A DNA stretch of 64,000 nucleotides from assembly GCA_963754125.1 (NCBI GenBank), contig CAVWEX010000002.1, positions 434,001-498,000 of the forward strand. Reading direction: 5' to 3'. The position numbers and the translations under genes were made by a program. This DNA comes from RPQJ01 sp963754125 (lineage in GTDB: Bacteria > Pseudomonadota > Gammaproteobacteria > Steroidobacterales > Steroidobacteraceae). The notes beneath the pieces are model-generated. The model did not search any database. It was not told the origin of the DNA and saw only the letters and a program-made list of their open reading frames with translations. Below are positions 30,650 to 39,983 of this stretch, one piece after another; the first letter of the stretch is position 1, and each line of letters begins with the position of its first letter.

Positions 30650-30749
30650 GGCACCCTCCCCGGCAGGCACCGATGCTAGCAGACCGGGGGGGCAACGACC
30701 GCCGCGCCCGGCACTTGGCGGTACACGACTTGCATTGATAGCATCGCGC

Positions 30750-32064
30750 ATGCCTCACTCCGACGCCCGTCTCGCAAACCGCATCCTGCTCGGCCTCGTG
30801 CTCGGGGCCGTGGCCGGCATCGATCGTCGTGGCCCTGGGCGCCCAGTTCCCGGCGCTGCTCGAGGGTGCGCAGTGGTTCGCCACCACGATCTGCGACCCG
30901 CTGGGCCAGGTCTTCCTGCGCATGCTGTTCTTCGTGGTGATCCCGCTGGTGTTCGCCTCGCTCGCGAACGGCGTGGTGCAGCTCGGCGAGCTCTCCCATC
31001 TCGGCCCGCTCGCCGGCCGGACGTTCACGTTCTTCTTCCTGAACATGGCGATCGCCGCCACGCTCGGCCTGCTGATGATGAACATGCTGCAGCCGGGCAG
31101 CCGTCTCGACGAGGAGACCTCGGCGCGGCTGATCGAGCAGTACAGCGGACAGGCGGAGAAGCACGTCGAGACGCGCGCCGCGCAGCCGAAGATGACGCCC
31201 ACGACCCTGGTCGACATGTTCATGCCGCGCAACCTGTTCGGCGCCTTCGTGGGCAACCAGCGCGGCACGCTCGGCGAGGTGCTGCCGCTGATCCTGTTCG
31301 CGATCCTCGTCGGCGCGGCGGGCCTGGGCCTGCCGCGGGACCGGCGACAGCGACTGCAGGACGGCCTCGAGACCGTCACGGAGCTCATGACGGGCATCGT
31401 GCACTTCGCGCTCAGGCTCGCGCCCTACGCGGTGCCGGCGATGATTTTCAGCGTGGTCGTCAAGGTCGGTTTCGACATCATCATCGCGCTCGGACTGTTC
31501 GTGGTGGGCTGCGTCGCGATGCTGCTGCTGCACCTGTTCGGCACCATGTCCATCTGGCTCAGGTTCCTGGCGAACCGCAGCCCCGTGGAGTTCTTCCGCC
31601 AGATCAAGGACGTGCTGGTGACGGCCTTCTCCACCAGCTCGAGCAGCGCCACGCTGCCGGCGGCGCTGGCGGCAGCGCGCGAGCGGCTGGGTGTCGCGCC
31701 TTCGACGGCCGGGTTCGTCCTGCCGCTCGGCACGACCATGAACATGAGCGGCACGGCGCTGTACGAGGGCTGCGTCGTGCTGTTCGTCGCCCAGGTGTTC
31801 GGCGTGCACCTCGACCTCGCCCAGCAGGTGACGCTCGTGCTGCTGTCGGTGCTGAGCGCGGTGGCGGTGGCCGCGATCCCGGGCGGGTCGCTGCCGCTGA
31901 TCGCCGGACTCCTCGCCACCTTCGGCATCCCGCCGGAGGGCATCGGCATCATCCTCGGCGTGGACCGCATCCTCGACATGACGCGCACCATGACCAACGT
32001 CGGTTCGGACGTCGTGACGACCGTGGTCGTGGACGCGCGCCAGCGGGCCGCCGGCCACCTCTGA
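30750..32064 (+). CDS. Dicarboxylate/amino acid:cation symporter (one frameshift)
   Basis: Inner-membrane DAACS-family transporter that imports glutamate, aspartate or C4-dicarboxylates with Na+ or H+. From ATG 30750 (RLANRILLGLVLGAVAG); the frame moves +1 near 30822, then is open to the stop. Core motifs: FLRMLFFVVIPLVFASL, the re-entrant loop AFSTSSSSATLPA, and GFVLPLGTTMNMSGTALYEG, with a second loop at AAIPGGSLPLI and DRILDMTRTMTNVGSD. About 437 aa. The specific substrate cannot be told from the sequence. Confidence 0.9.
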
Positions 32065-32173
32065 CGCCTGCGGCCTAGGTAGATCCCGCGAGCGGGCCGC
32101 CGGCCGCGCCGGGACCGTCGGGTCTATGCTTGCACTGCCGCAGGGCCGTCGTCACCGGCCCCGGGAGGTGCGC

Positions 32174-33091
32174 ATGGACACCCTTCGCAACATCCTCGTC
32201 CTGATGGAGCCCGGCAGCGAGTCGCAGCCGGCGTTCGACGCGGCGCTCGTGCTCGCGCGGCGTTTCGGCGCGCGCCTCGAACTGCTGATGGTCGATTACC
32301 AGGACCTGCACGCGGCCTACTTCTCGCCGCCCACCGCCACGCTGCAGGAGTTCCACGACTCCGTGATGGCCTCGCATCACCACGTGCTCGAGCGCTACAC
32401 GAAGCAGGCGGCCGGGGCAGGCGTGACGGCGTTGTGCGAGGCGCTCTGGGGCACGCCGTTCCACGAGATGGTGCTGGCACGCGTCGCGGCCACGCGACCC
32501 GACCTCGTCGTCAAGCACAGCGTGCACCACAACCGCATCGAGCGGACGCTGTTCACCGGCTCGGACTGGCACCTGATCCGCGACTGCCCGGCACCGCTGC
32601 TGCTGGTCAAGGACCCGGCGCGGCTCATAGCGGCCCGGATGCTGGTCTGCGTCGATCCCATGCACGCTCACGACAAGCCGGCGGCGCTCGACCACCAGTT
32701 GCTCCGCACCGCGGAGCTGCTGGCAGGGCCACTCGGCGGTGATGTGCACGCGCTGCACGTGTTCTCCATCCCCACGCCCGTGACCGTCATCGGCGATGCC
32801 TACATCGCCGCGGCCGCCGTGCCGCCGACGGACGCGACGCTCGAGAATGCCACCGCCGCGTTGCGCGAACTCGCGGCACGGCACGCGCTGCCGCCCGCCC
32901 GGGCGCGCCTGCGCGTGGGACGTCCGGCGCGCGAGATCCTCGAGGAGGCGGCTGCGCTCGAGGCGGACATCGTCATGATGGGCGCCGTATCGCGGGGACG
33001 ACTCGACCGCTGGTTCGTCGGCAGCACGGCCGAGGCCGTGCTCGACCGCCTCGCGTGCAACGTGTGGGTCGAAAAGCTGCCGCAGGACTGA
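32174..33091 (+). CDS. Tandem-domain universal stress protein (UspE-like)
   Basis: Two UspA folds in one chain, 305 aa. Domain 1 (residues 1-145) begins MDTLRNILVLMEPGSESQPAFDAAL. Domain 2 (about 150-305) ends with the nucleotide-loop motif MMGAVSRGRLDRWFVGSTAEAVLDR (G-x(n)-G-S/T). Start chosen at ATG 32174 with GGGAGG upstream, rather than 48 bp earlier. Such proteins act in starvation and anoxia survival. First gene of the stress/NAD module, convergent with the next gene by 6 bp. Confidence 0.9.
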   Translation: MDTLRNILVLMEPGSESQPAFDAALVLARRFGARLELLMVDYQDLHAAYFSPPTATLQEFHDSVMASHHHVLERYTKQAAGAGVTALCEALWGTPFHEMVLARVAATRPDLVVKHSVHHNRIERTLFTGSDWHLIRDCPAPLLLVKDPARLIAARMLVCVDPMHAHDKPAALDHQLLRTAELLAGPLGGDVHALHVFSIPTPVTVIGDAYIAAAAVPPTDATLENATAALRELAARHALPPARARLRVGRPAREILEEAAALEADIVMMGAVSRGRLDRWFVGSTAEAVLDRLACNVWVEKLPQD

Positions 33092-33097
33092 GCCGGG

Positions 33098-34685
33098 TCA
33101 GTCGTCGAGGCACTTGAGGCGCGCCCGCAGGTCGGCGAGCGCGTCCTCGGCGGCGCCTGCGGCGCTCGTGTCCACCTCCAGCACGTGGGCGAGTTCGAGC
33201 TCGTCGAAGCCCTCCCAGTACGACGGCTGCCGTGCGAGCACGTCGACCCCGGCCTCCGATGCATCGCTGCGAGCCGCACTCCTTGCGATGACCCGCTGCC
33301 TGAGGACCGCGTCCGGCGCACGGCAGTGCACGATGACCGCGTGCGCACCTGCCGCCGCCGCGAGATCGATAAAGCGCAGTCGCTCGCCGCGGCGCAGGAA
33401 GGCCGCGTCCACGATCAGGCTCTCGCCGCCCGCGAGCGCGGCCGCCGCGCACTCCTCGAGACGCTGGTAGGTTCGGGCGTTGAACTCGAGCGTGTAGATG
33501 CCGCCGTCCGGATCTGAGCGCGAGTCTTCGCACGGTGCGAGCCCGGCCAGGCGTTTGCGTTCGACGTCCGAGCGCAGGTGAAGCGCCCCGAGCGGCGGCG
33601 CGATCGCCCGCGCCAGCCAGGTCTTGCCCGAGCCGGACAGCCCGCAGGTCAGCACGAGGACCGGGCGGCGCGGTGCCAGGCGCCGGCCAGCCCAGTCGAG
33701 GTAGCGGTGGCAGGTCGCGACCGCGGCGTCGCGGCGCGTCGACGGCACCGGGGCCTGCAGTGCACCGAGCGCGGCGACCTTGGCGCGTACCAGCGCCCGG
33801 TAGCACTCGTAATAGGGCAGCAGCGCCAGGCTCGACAAAGTCGCCGGACGACTCGCACCAGGCCTGCAGCGCCGCGTGCCGCAGGTCCGGCCGGCCGCGC
33901 TCGGCGAGGTCCATGGTCAGGAACGCGATGTCGTTCACCACGTCGATGAATCGCAGCGCCGGGTCGAACTCGATGCCGTCGAACGGCGTGAGCCGGCCGT
34001 GCCAGCGAACCACGTTGCCGCAGTGCAGGTCGCCGTGGCATTCCCGCACCCGGCCCGCGTCGAGTCGCCCGAGCATCAGCTGCTGTCGTTTCCCGAATTC
34101 GTCGGTCACCACGGACTCGAGGCATTCGAGCGTGCGGGGTTCCGTGACGCACTCGGGCAACCGGCGCAGCTCGGCGAAATTGTCGAGGGTCACCCGGCGC
34201 ACGGTGTCCGGGTGACCGTAGCCGCCGGCGGGTGGCGCCTGCGCCGCGCTCTTGTGCAGGTGGGCGATGTCGACACCGAGGCGGGCCATCTCGGCCGTCG
34301 TCACGGCCTCCGCCGCGAGCAGCGCGCCGAGCTCGTCGCCGGCGGCGAACTGTCGCATGCGCACCGCGTACTCGAGCGGCGATCCCCGGCCATCCATGAG
34401 CGGGGCCTCGGCCGGTCCGCCGATGACGCTGACGCCGAGGTACAGGTCCGGCGCATGGCGCTTGTTGAGGCGGACTTCCTCCTCGCAGAGCGCTCGGCGC
34501 CGCGCAAGCGTCGAGTAATCGAGGAAGCTCAGGCGCAGCGGCTTCTTGACCTTGTAGGCGAACTCGCCGGTGAGTAGCACCCACGAGACATGCGTCTCGA
34601 CGAGACGTATGGGCTCGATCACGGTGTGCGGGTAGGCCGCCGGGCGAAGCAGTCCGGCGATCAAGGGGGGATGCGCGGCCGACAT
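33098..34685 (-). CDS. Phosphotransferase-fold protein fused to P-loop kinase (one frameshift)
   Basis: Two domains. The N-terminal about 310 residues resemble aminoglycoside-phosphotransferase-like proteins: ETHVSWVLLTGEFAYKVKKP, EVRLNKRHAPDLYLG and the catalytic loop CHGDLHCGNVVRWHG then FDGIEFDPALRFIDV. The C-terminal about 245 residues are a zeta-toxin/AAA_33-like kinase with Walker A LTCGLSGSGKTWLARAIA, and DAAFLRRGERLRF. The frame moves +1 near 33838 (GACTTTGTCG, one T extra), joining SGD to LSSLALLPYYECYR. About 528 aa. The fusion is known in databases but its substrate is undefined. The N-terminal half is paralogous to the protein at 38159. 11 bp downstream of pncB, same strand. Confidence 0.85.
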
Positions 34686-34696
34686 CACGGCTACCG

Positions 34697-36034
34697 TCAA
34701 GTGAACTCGCGGTCCACGCGCGCAGCTGCGTCGCGCAGGCCGTCGGAGATGCTGGCCGCGATCGACCCAGGGTCGCTGAGGCGACGGCACTCGTCGGGCA
34801 GCGTCGCAAGCTCGAGGCGCGTGTATTCGCGGACCGCGGCCAGTGTCGGTCGGTCGAGACGCTTGCCGGCGCGCATGACCGGCGTCAGCATCCGCCGGCC
34901 CGGCAGCGACTCGTCCACGAGCCCGATCGTGTCCGCACGGATGACTCCGTCCGTGCCGCAGTCGCGGAACACCTGCTTGCGCCCGGGCCATGTGGCCTTG
35001 CCGGTCGATCGTTTGCGGCGCGGCCGGCCCGCGTATTCCTGCAGCTTGTAGACACACTCGAGGTAGGGCGCATCGGCGGACACGTCGAGACGCGTGCCGA
35101 CGCCGAAGATGTCGATCGGTGCGCCACAGGCCATGAGCCGCGCGATCTCGTACTCGTCGAGGTTGCCGCTCGCGACGATACGGACCCCGCCGCAACCGCC
35201 GGCGTCGAGGATCTCGCGCACCTCCCGCGCGAGGCGGCCGAGGTTGCCGCTGTCGAGCCGCACGGCATCCACCGCCACGCCTTCGCGGCACAGCGCCACG
35301 ACCGTGTGCGCCGCACGCAGCGTGTCGTAGGTGTCGATCAGCAGCGTGAGGTCGTGCGGGTGGATGCGCGCGAAGGCGCGGAACGCCGTGGCTTCGTCGT
35401 CGTGCGCCTGGATGAAGGAGTGGGCCATGGTGCCGTTGAGTGGAATGCCGAAGCTGCGGCCCGCCTGCACCGTCGCCGTGGCGTCGAAGCCCGCGAGGTA
35501 GCAGGCGCGTGCGGCGAGCAACCCGGCCTCGGCGCCGTGCGCGCGGCGCAGCCCGAAGTCCGCGAGTCGCCGGTCCCCGGCCGCGAGGCGGCAGCGCGCG
35601 GCCTTGGTCGCAATCATGCTCTGGAAGTTGAGCAGGTTGATGATCCGGCTCTCGACGAACTGCGCCTCGGGCAACGACGCCACGACGCGCAGGATGGGCT
35701 CGTTGGCGAAGAACACGCTGCCTTCGGGCATGGCGTCCACGTCGCCCGCAAAGCGGAAGTCCTGGAGCCCTCGCAACGTGTCCGGGTGGAAGCGGCCCGT
35801 TGCCTCGAGCCATTGCAACTCGTCGGCGTCGAAGCGCAGGGCCTCGAGGTAGTCGAGTACCTGCTCGAGACCGGCGGCGACCAGGAAGCCGCGCGCCGGC
35901 GGCAGTTGCCGCACGAAGAACTCGAACGACGCGGTGCGCTCCATGCCGAGCGCCTGGTACGCCGTCACCATGGTGAGCTGGTAGAGGTCGGTGAGCAGCG
36001 CCGGCGCGTCGGTCCAGCCGTCGTCGCGCGTCAC
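34697..36034 (-). CDS. pncB: Nicotinate phosphoribosyltransferase
   Basis: Makes nicotinate mononucleotide from nicotinate and PRPP (NAD salvage). 445 aa, intact. N-terminus LLTDLYQLTMVTAYQALGM is diagnostic of the family; then FEFFVRQLPPARGFLVAAGLE, LLNFQSMIATKAARC, the catalytic-His region FGLRRAHGAEAG, and LDSGNLGRLAREVREILD with GNLDEYEIARL in the phosphate site. Start GTG 36034 overlaps the stop of the nicotinamidase (GTGA), so the two salvage enzymes are translationally coupled. Confidence 0.95.
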   Translation of the reverse strand: MTRDDGWTDAPALLTDLYQLTMVTAYQALGMERTASFEFFVRQLPPARGFLVAAGLEQVLDYLEALRFDADELQWLEATGRFHPDTLRGLQDFRFAGDVDAMPEGSVFFANEPILRVVASLPEAQFVESRIINLLNFQSMIATKAARCRLAAGDRRLADFGLRRAHGAEAGLLAARACYLAGFDATATVQAGRSFGIPLNGTMAHSFIQAHDDEATAFRAFARIHPHDLTLLIDTYDTLRAAHTVVALCREGVAVDAVRLDSGNLGRLAREVREILDAGGCGGVRIVASGNLDEYEIARLMACGAPIDIFGVGTRLDVSADAPYLECVYKLQEYAGRPRRKRSTGKATWPGRKQVFRDCGTDGVIRADTIGLVDESLPGRRMLTPVMRAGKRLDRPTLAAVREYTRLELATLPDECRRLSDPGSIAASISDGLRDAAARVDREFT

Positions 36035-36630
36035 GGGGCCGGCTCCAGCCCCGCCAGCACCTCGTCCGTCGTGGCAAGCGCGGCGCCCGCGGCTGCGAGT
36101 TCCGCCAGCGCCCGTGCGCCGTCGTCCGGATACCGGTTCACGGCGCAGACCGCATCGCCCAGGACCACGACGTCGAGGTCCGCCGCCCGCGCGTCGAGGC
36201 CCGTGGCGCGAACGCAGTAGTCGGTCGCGAGTCCGCCGACGAACACGCGCCGCCCGCCGCGGCCGCGCAGTGCGTCCGCGAGCCCGGTGCCGTCGAGCGC
36301 GGAGTAGGCGTCGCGGTCGGGTCGCGTGGCCTTCGACACCACGACGTCGCCGGGCCCGTGCTCGAGCTGCGGGGAGAACTCTGCACCGGGCGTTCCCGCC
36401 ACGCAGTGCGCGGGCCAGGGACCGCCCTGAGCGGTGAACGAGCAGTGGCCCGGCGGATGCCAGTCGCGGGTGAGGTACACCGGAAGTCCGCGTGCCCGCC
36501 ACGCGGCTAGCAGGCGGTTGAGCGGCGGAACCACCGCGTCGCCGCCGGCAATGCCGAGCGCGCCGCCCGGCAAGAAGTCGTTCTGCACGTCCACGACGAG
36601 CAGCGCGTCGCCGGGTCCGGGTGGCTTCAT
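36031..36630 (-). CDS. pncA: Nicotinamidase
   Basis: Deamidates nicotinamide to nicotinate. 199 aa, intact. The catalytic triad is readable: Asp in LLVVDVQNDFLPGG, Lys in VVSKATRPDRDAYSA, Cys in GLATDYCVRATGLDA. Metal site: DWHPPGHCSF. Feeds its product directly to the coupled phosphoribosyltransferase. Divergent from the hibernation factor across 170 bp. Confidence 0.95.
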   Translation of the reverse strand: MKPPGPGDALLVVDVQNDFLPGGALGIAGGDAVVPPLNRLLAAWRARGLPVYLTRDWHPPGHCSFTAQGGPWPAHCVAGTPGAEFSPQLEHGPGDVVVSKATRPDRDAYSALDGTGLADALRGRGGRRVFVGGLATDYCVRATGLDARAADLDVVVLGDAVCAVNRYPDDGARALAELAAAGAALATTDEVLAGLEPAP

Positions 36631-36800
36631 GCGTTTGCGGGCATTCGCGCCCGATTGGCCTCTCGTCCTCGCTTCTCGAGGCAGTGTACGCTTGCCTCAC
36701 GCGCCCGGAGTCCCTGCGGCCAATACTTATTCTCGGGGGCCGGCGCCGTTCGACAATGAAACCGTCCCCAGGTGGGACAGACAGCGGAGGACAACGCATC

Positions 36801-37155
36801 GTGACCATTCCCGTCCAAATCACCTTCCGCCACATGGAAACCTCGGCCTGCGGTCGAGACCCGCGTCCGCGAACTCGCCGATCACCTCGGCGTCTTCAGC
36901 GACCGCATCACCTCCTGCCGCGTCGTGCTCGACTCCCCGCACCGCCACCAGCACCAGGGCAAGGTGTTCAACGTCAAGGTGCAGCTCGCGCTGCCGGGGG
37001 AGGATGTCGTGGTGGACATGGAGCGCCCGCAACGCGATGGCCACGAGGACGTGTACGTCGTGCTCCGCGACGCCTTCGACGCGGCCCGCCGGCAGCTGCA
37101 GGCGCGCATGGCGAGCATCCGCGGCGACGAGAAGCGCCGCGACATCCCGTCGTGA
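36801..37155 (+). CDS. Ribosome hibernation promoting factor / RaiA family (one frameshift)
   Basis: Short HPF/YfiA-type protein that inactivates 70S ribosomes in stationary phase. Starts at GTG 36801 with GGAGG 10 bp upstream: VTIPVQITFRHMETS, then a +1 change near 36850, AVETRVRELADHLGVFSDRITSCRVVLD, HQHQGKVFNVKVQLALPG and VYVVLRDAFDAARRQLQ. About 117 aa, short form without the C-terminal dimerisation domain. 8 bp upstream of the second PRPP synthetase, apparently cotranscribed. Confidence 0.85.
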
Positions 37156-37163
37156 ACTGAGGA

Positions 37164-38162
37164 GTGAAACGACCACTGGTGTTCGCGCCGCGCGCGAGCG
37201 AGCCGTTCGGCGCGCGCGTTGCGGCGGCGCTCGGCACGATGCTCGCGCCGATGGAGGAGCGCGAGTTCGAAGGCGGCGAGCACAAGACGCGGCCGCTCGT
37301 GCGGGTGCGCGGCGAGGACGTGTACGTCGTCCAGAGCCTGAGCGGCGACGAGGCCGGCAGCGCCAACGACCGCCTGTGCCGGCTGCTGTTCTTCATCGCG
37401 GGACTCAAGGACAACGGCGCCGCGCGGGTCACGGCCTGCGTGCCGTTCCTCGCCTACGGCCGCAAGGACCGTCGCACCAAGGAGCGCGATCCGGTCACGC
37501 TGCGCTACGTAGCGCAGCTCTTCGAGGCGGTGGGCACCGATCACCTGATCGGGCTCGATGCCCACAACCTGGCGGCCTTCGAGAATGCGTTCCGCTGTCC
37601 CGTTGACCATCTCGAGGCCGCCCCGCTGATGGCCGATTACCTGGCGGCGACCGTGGGCTCGGCGCCCGTCACGATCGTGTCGCCGGACATCGGCGGCGCC
37701 AAGCGCGCGCAGCGGCTGCAGGAGCTGCTCGCCGCGCGCCTCGATCGCGAGGTCGGCTTCGCGATCATCGACAAGCGGCGCAGCAGCGGCGTGGTCTCCG
37801 GTGGGGACCTCGTCGTGGGCCCGGTCGAGGGCCGTCACGCCGTGCTGGTGGACGATCTCATCAGCGCCGGCACGACCCTGATGCGAGCGGTCGCCGCCTG
37901 TCGCAACGCGGGCGCCGCGCACGTGGACGCATTCGCGACGCACGGCGTGTTCCTGCCGGAGGCGCGGCAACTGCTCGGGCCGGAAGGTCCCGACCGCCTC
38001 GTGGTCACCGATTCGATCCTGCCGACCCGGCTTGCCGACGATTCGACGAGCGGCCGGCTCGTGGTGCTCGAGGCGTCGCGCCTGTACGGCGAGGCGATCC
38101 GCCGCATCGCGAGCGGCGAGTCGGTGGTGGCGCTGCGTGAAATGGAGGTCGGTCGGCGCTAG
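37164..38162 (+). CDS. Divergent ribose-phosphate pyrophosphokinase paralogue
   Basis: 332 aa, intact, from GTG 37164 overlapped by a GGAG ribosome site. PRPP synthetase landmarks: EFEGGEHKTRPLVRVRGEDV, VPFLAYGRKDRRTKERDPVT, GLDAHNLAAFENAF (the metal-site His is kept) and the PRPP loop AVLVDDLISAGTTLM. It is clearly different from the housekeeping Prs at 23422. Adjacent NAD-salvage and phosphoribosyltransferase genes suggest it supplies PRPP for them under stress. Overlaps the opposing phosphotransferase gene by 4 bp. Confidence 0.88.
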   Translation: MKRPLVFAPRASEPFGARVAAALGTMLAPMEEREFEGGEHKTRPLVRVRGEDVYVVQSLSGDEAGSANDRLCRLLFFIAGLKDNGAARVTACVPFLAYGRKDRRTKERDPVTLRYVAQLFEAVGTDHLIGLDAHNLAAFENAFRCPVDHLEAAPLMADYLAATVGSAPVTIVSPDIGGAKRAQRLQELLAARLDREVGFAIIDKRRSSGVVSGGDLVVGPVEGRHAVLVDDLISAGTTLMRAVAACRNAGAAHVDAFATHGVFLPEARQLLGPEGPDRLVVTDSILPTRLADDSTSGRLVVLEASRLYGEAIRRIASGESVVALREMEVGRR

Positions 38163-39199
38163 CCCGTTTCGCGCGCGGCCGCCTCGCGCGCCGCCTCGAC
38201 GGCAAGGTCGAGGTACTCGCGCGCCGTCGCCTGCCATCGGTGCGAGTTGCCACCGTCATTCTCCGCCGTGCGCCAGACGTAGAGCTTGGCGCGGGTGGCG
38301 GCGCGGTGGCTGCGGTAGAAGCGCTGCAGCGCGCGCGGCACGGCGTCGTCGAGACGCGCGAGACACCCGGCCGCGATCCGCTCGCCCGTGGCCGCATGGC
38401 CGAGGCGTCCGCACTCGAGCGCCAGGAACTCGAGTTCCTCGGCGCGATCGAGGATGCGCAGGTTGCGATCGAACTCGAGGCAGTCGATGACCGCCGGCGG
38501 ATCGTCGAGGAGGATGTGCTCGGGCCGCAGGTCGCCGTGGGCCTCGACGACGCAGCCGCGCGCTGTGCGCGCATCGAGCCAGTCCGGGCGCGCGGTGACA
38601 AACTCGCGCTGCGCCTCGGCGAGCGTCCGGGCCGCGCCCGGGTCGAGCGTTGCGAGCACGTATTCGTTGGCTGCGACCTGTGCGCGCAAACGCGCGGCGA
38701 GCGCCGCGCCGTCCGTCACCGCCGGCCGCTCGGCTGCGTAGAACGCCGCCAGCTGCGCGACCAGCCGGCCGAGATCTCCGGCGCTCACCTCGTCACGCGC
38801 GAGCCGCAGGTCGAGCATGCGGCTGCGGTCAAGGCGGCGCATCTCGACCAGCCAGTCCACGACTTCGCCCTCGCCGTCGAGGGCGAAGCGTCCCGCGTCA
38901 TCCAGGGTCAGGGCTCGAGTGCCGAGGTACACGTGCGGGGCGAGGCGGTGATTGAGCCGGACCTCGGCCTCGGAGTCGCGACGTCGCGCCTCGAGGCTGC
39001 CGTAGTCCATGGTGTCGCGCCGCACCGGCTTGCGGAGCTTCCAGGCGCGATCGGCCGTGAGGAAGACCCAGGCGAAGTGGGTCTCGATCGACTCGTCGCC
39101 CGCGATCTGCCGGCTCTTTAGCCAGGCGACCTTGTCCGCCAGAGGGCATGCGCTTGCGGCGGAGTCGGGCGCCTGCGACGGTCGGGCCTGCTCGCTCAT
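38159..39199 (-). CDS. Aminoglycoside-phosphotransferase-like protein
   Basis: 346 aa, intact, start ATG 39199 (MSEQARPSQ). Kinase-like fold: ETHFAWVFLTADRAWKLRKP (nucleotide Lys), EVRLNHRLAPHVYLG, catalytic loop VEAHGDLRPEHILL and VIDCLEFDRNLRILDRAEE. Closely matches the N-terminal half of the 33098 protein but lacks the P-loop kinase domain. The substrate is unknown; antibiotic resistance is unlikely given the context. Divergent from the phosphoribosyltransferase at 39300. Confidence 0.85.
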   Translation of the reverse strand: MSEQARPSQAPDSAASACPLADKVAWLKSRQIAGDESIETHFAWVFLTADRAWKLRKPVRRDTMDYGSLEARRRDSEAEVRLNHRLAPHVYLGTRALTLDDAGRFALDGEGEVVDWLVEMRRLDRSRMLDLRLARDEVSAGDLGRLVAQLAAFYAAERPAVTDGAALAARLRAQVAANEYVLATLDPGAARTLAEAQREFVTARPDWLDARTARGCVVEAHGDLRPEHILLDDPPAVIDCLEFDRNLRILDRAEELEFLALECGRLGHAATGERIAAGCLARLDDAVPRALQRFYRSHRAATRAKLYVWRTAENDGGNSHRWQATAREYLDLAVEAAREAAARETG

Positions 39200-39299
39200 C
39201 GGAATCGTTCCTCGAAATCCAGCATAGCACTTAGGTACTTGCTCGCATGACGTCGCCGTGGCGGCCCGCGAACATCGTCCGAGGCCCCGGAGACCCGCG

Positions 39300-39983
39300 A
39301 TGCCGCGCATCTATGCCGATCGTGCAGACGCCGGCCGTGCGCTGGCGAACGCGCTCGCGCGGCACCGCGCTGCGCCGGACACGATCGTGCTCGGCCTGCC
39401 GCGCGGCGGCGTGCCGGTAGCCTTCGAGGTCGCCCGCGCGCTCGAGTTGCCGCTCGACGTGCTGGTCGTCCGCAAGCTCGGCCTGCCCCAGCAACCGGAA
39501 CTTGCGATGGGCGCCATCGCGAGCGGCGGCGCACTGGTCGTGAACGAGGAGGTGACGCGCTACCTTGGCGGGAACGCCGAGGCCTTCCAGGCCGTTCGCG
39601 CCCGCGAGCAGGCCGAACTCGAACGGCGCGAGCGCGAGTATCGCGGGTCGCGACCACCGCTCGAGATGCCCGGCCGCACCGCGATCCTTGTGGACGATGG
39701 CCTCGCCACGGGTGCCACGATGGAGGCGGCCGTGCGGGCACTGCAGTCGCTCGGCGCGGGGCGTGTCGTCGTGGCCGTGCCGGTGGCCTCGGTCCAGGCG
39801 CGCGAACGGATCGAGGCCCTGGCGGACGAGGTCGTCTGTCTTGCAACGCCCAGGCTCTTCAGCGCCGTGGGGCAGTGGTACGCTGACTTCGGCCAGACCA
39901 GCGACGAGGAAGTACGCGACCTGCTGGCCCGCCATCGCACGGCCACGCAGCCATCGCGACCTGCAGAGGGAGGTGAGCCATGA
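39300..39983 (+). CDS. Phosphoribosyltransferase-family protein
   Basis: 227 aa, intact, from ATG 39300. Type I PRTase fold: VLGLPRGGVPVAFEVARAL, VVRKLGLPQQPELAMGAI and the PRPP loop ILVDDGLATGATMEAAV. Proteins of this type are often annotated generically and are common beside universal stress genes. The base acceptor is unknown. Stop overlaps the cupin ATG (ATGA). Confidence 0.9.
   Translation: MPRIYADRADAGRALANALARHRAAPDTIVLGLPRGGVPVAFEVARALELPLDVLVVRKLGLPQQPELAMGAIASGGALVVNEEVTRYLGGNAEAFQAVRAREQAELERREREYRGSRPPLEMPGRTAILVDDGLATGATMEAAVRALQSLGAGRVVVAVPVASVQARERIEALADEVVCLATPRLFSAVGQWYADFGQTSDEEVRDLLARHRTATQPSRPAEGGEP

Noticed and set aside
36034..36835. N-terminal extension of the nicotinate phosphoribosyltransferase frame beyond the GTG at 36034
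   Set aside because: The frame stays open upstream but runs out of frame through pncA; the family N-terminus (LLTDLYQLTMVTAYQ) starts right after GTG 36034, which overlaps the pncA stop.
38159..39199. Aminoglycoside resistance gene
   Set aside because: The fold is shared, but the sequence is a chromosomal paralogue within a stress/NAD module and lacks features specific to known APH enzymes.
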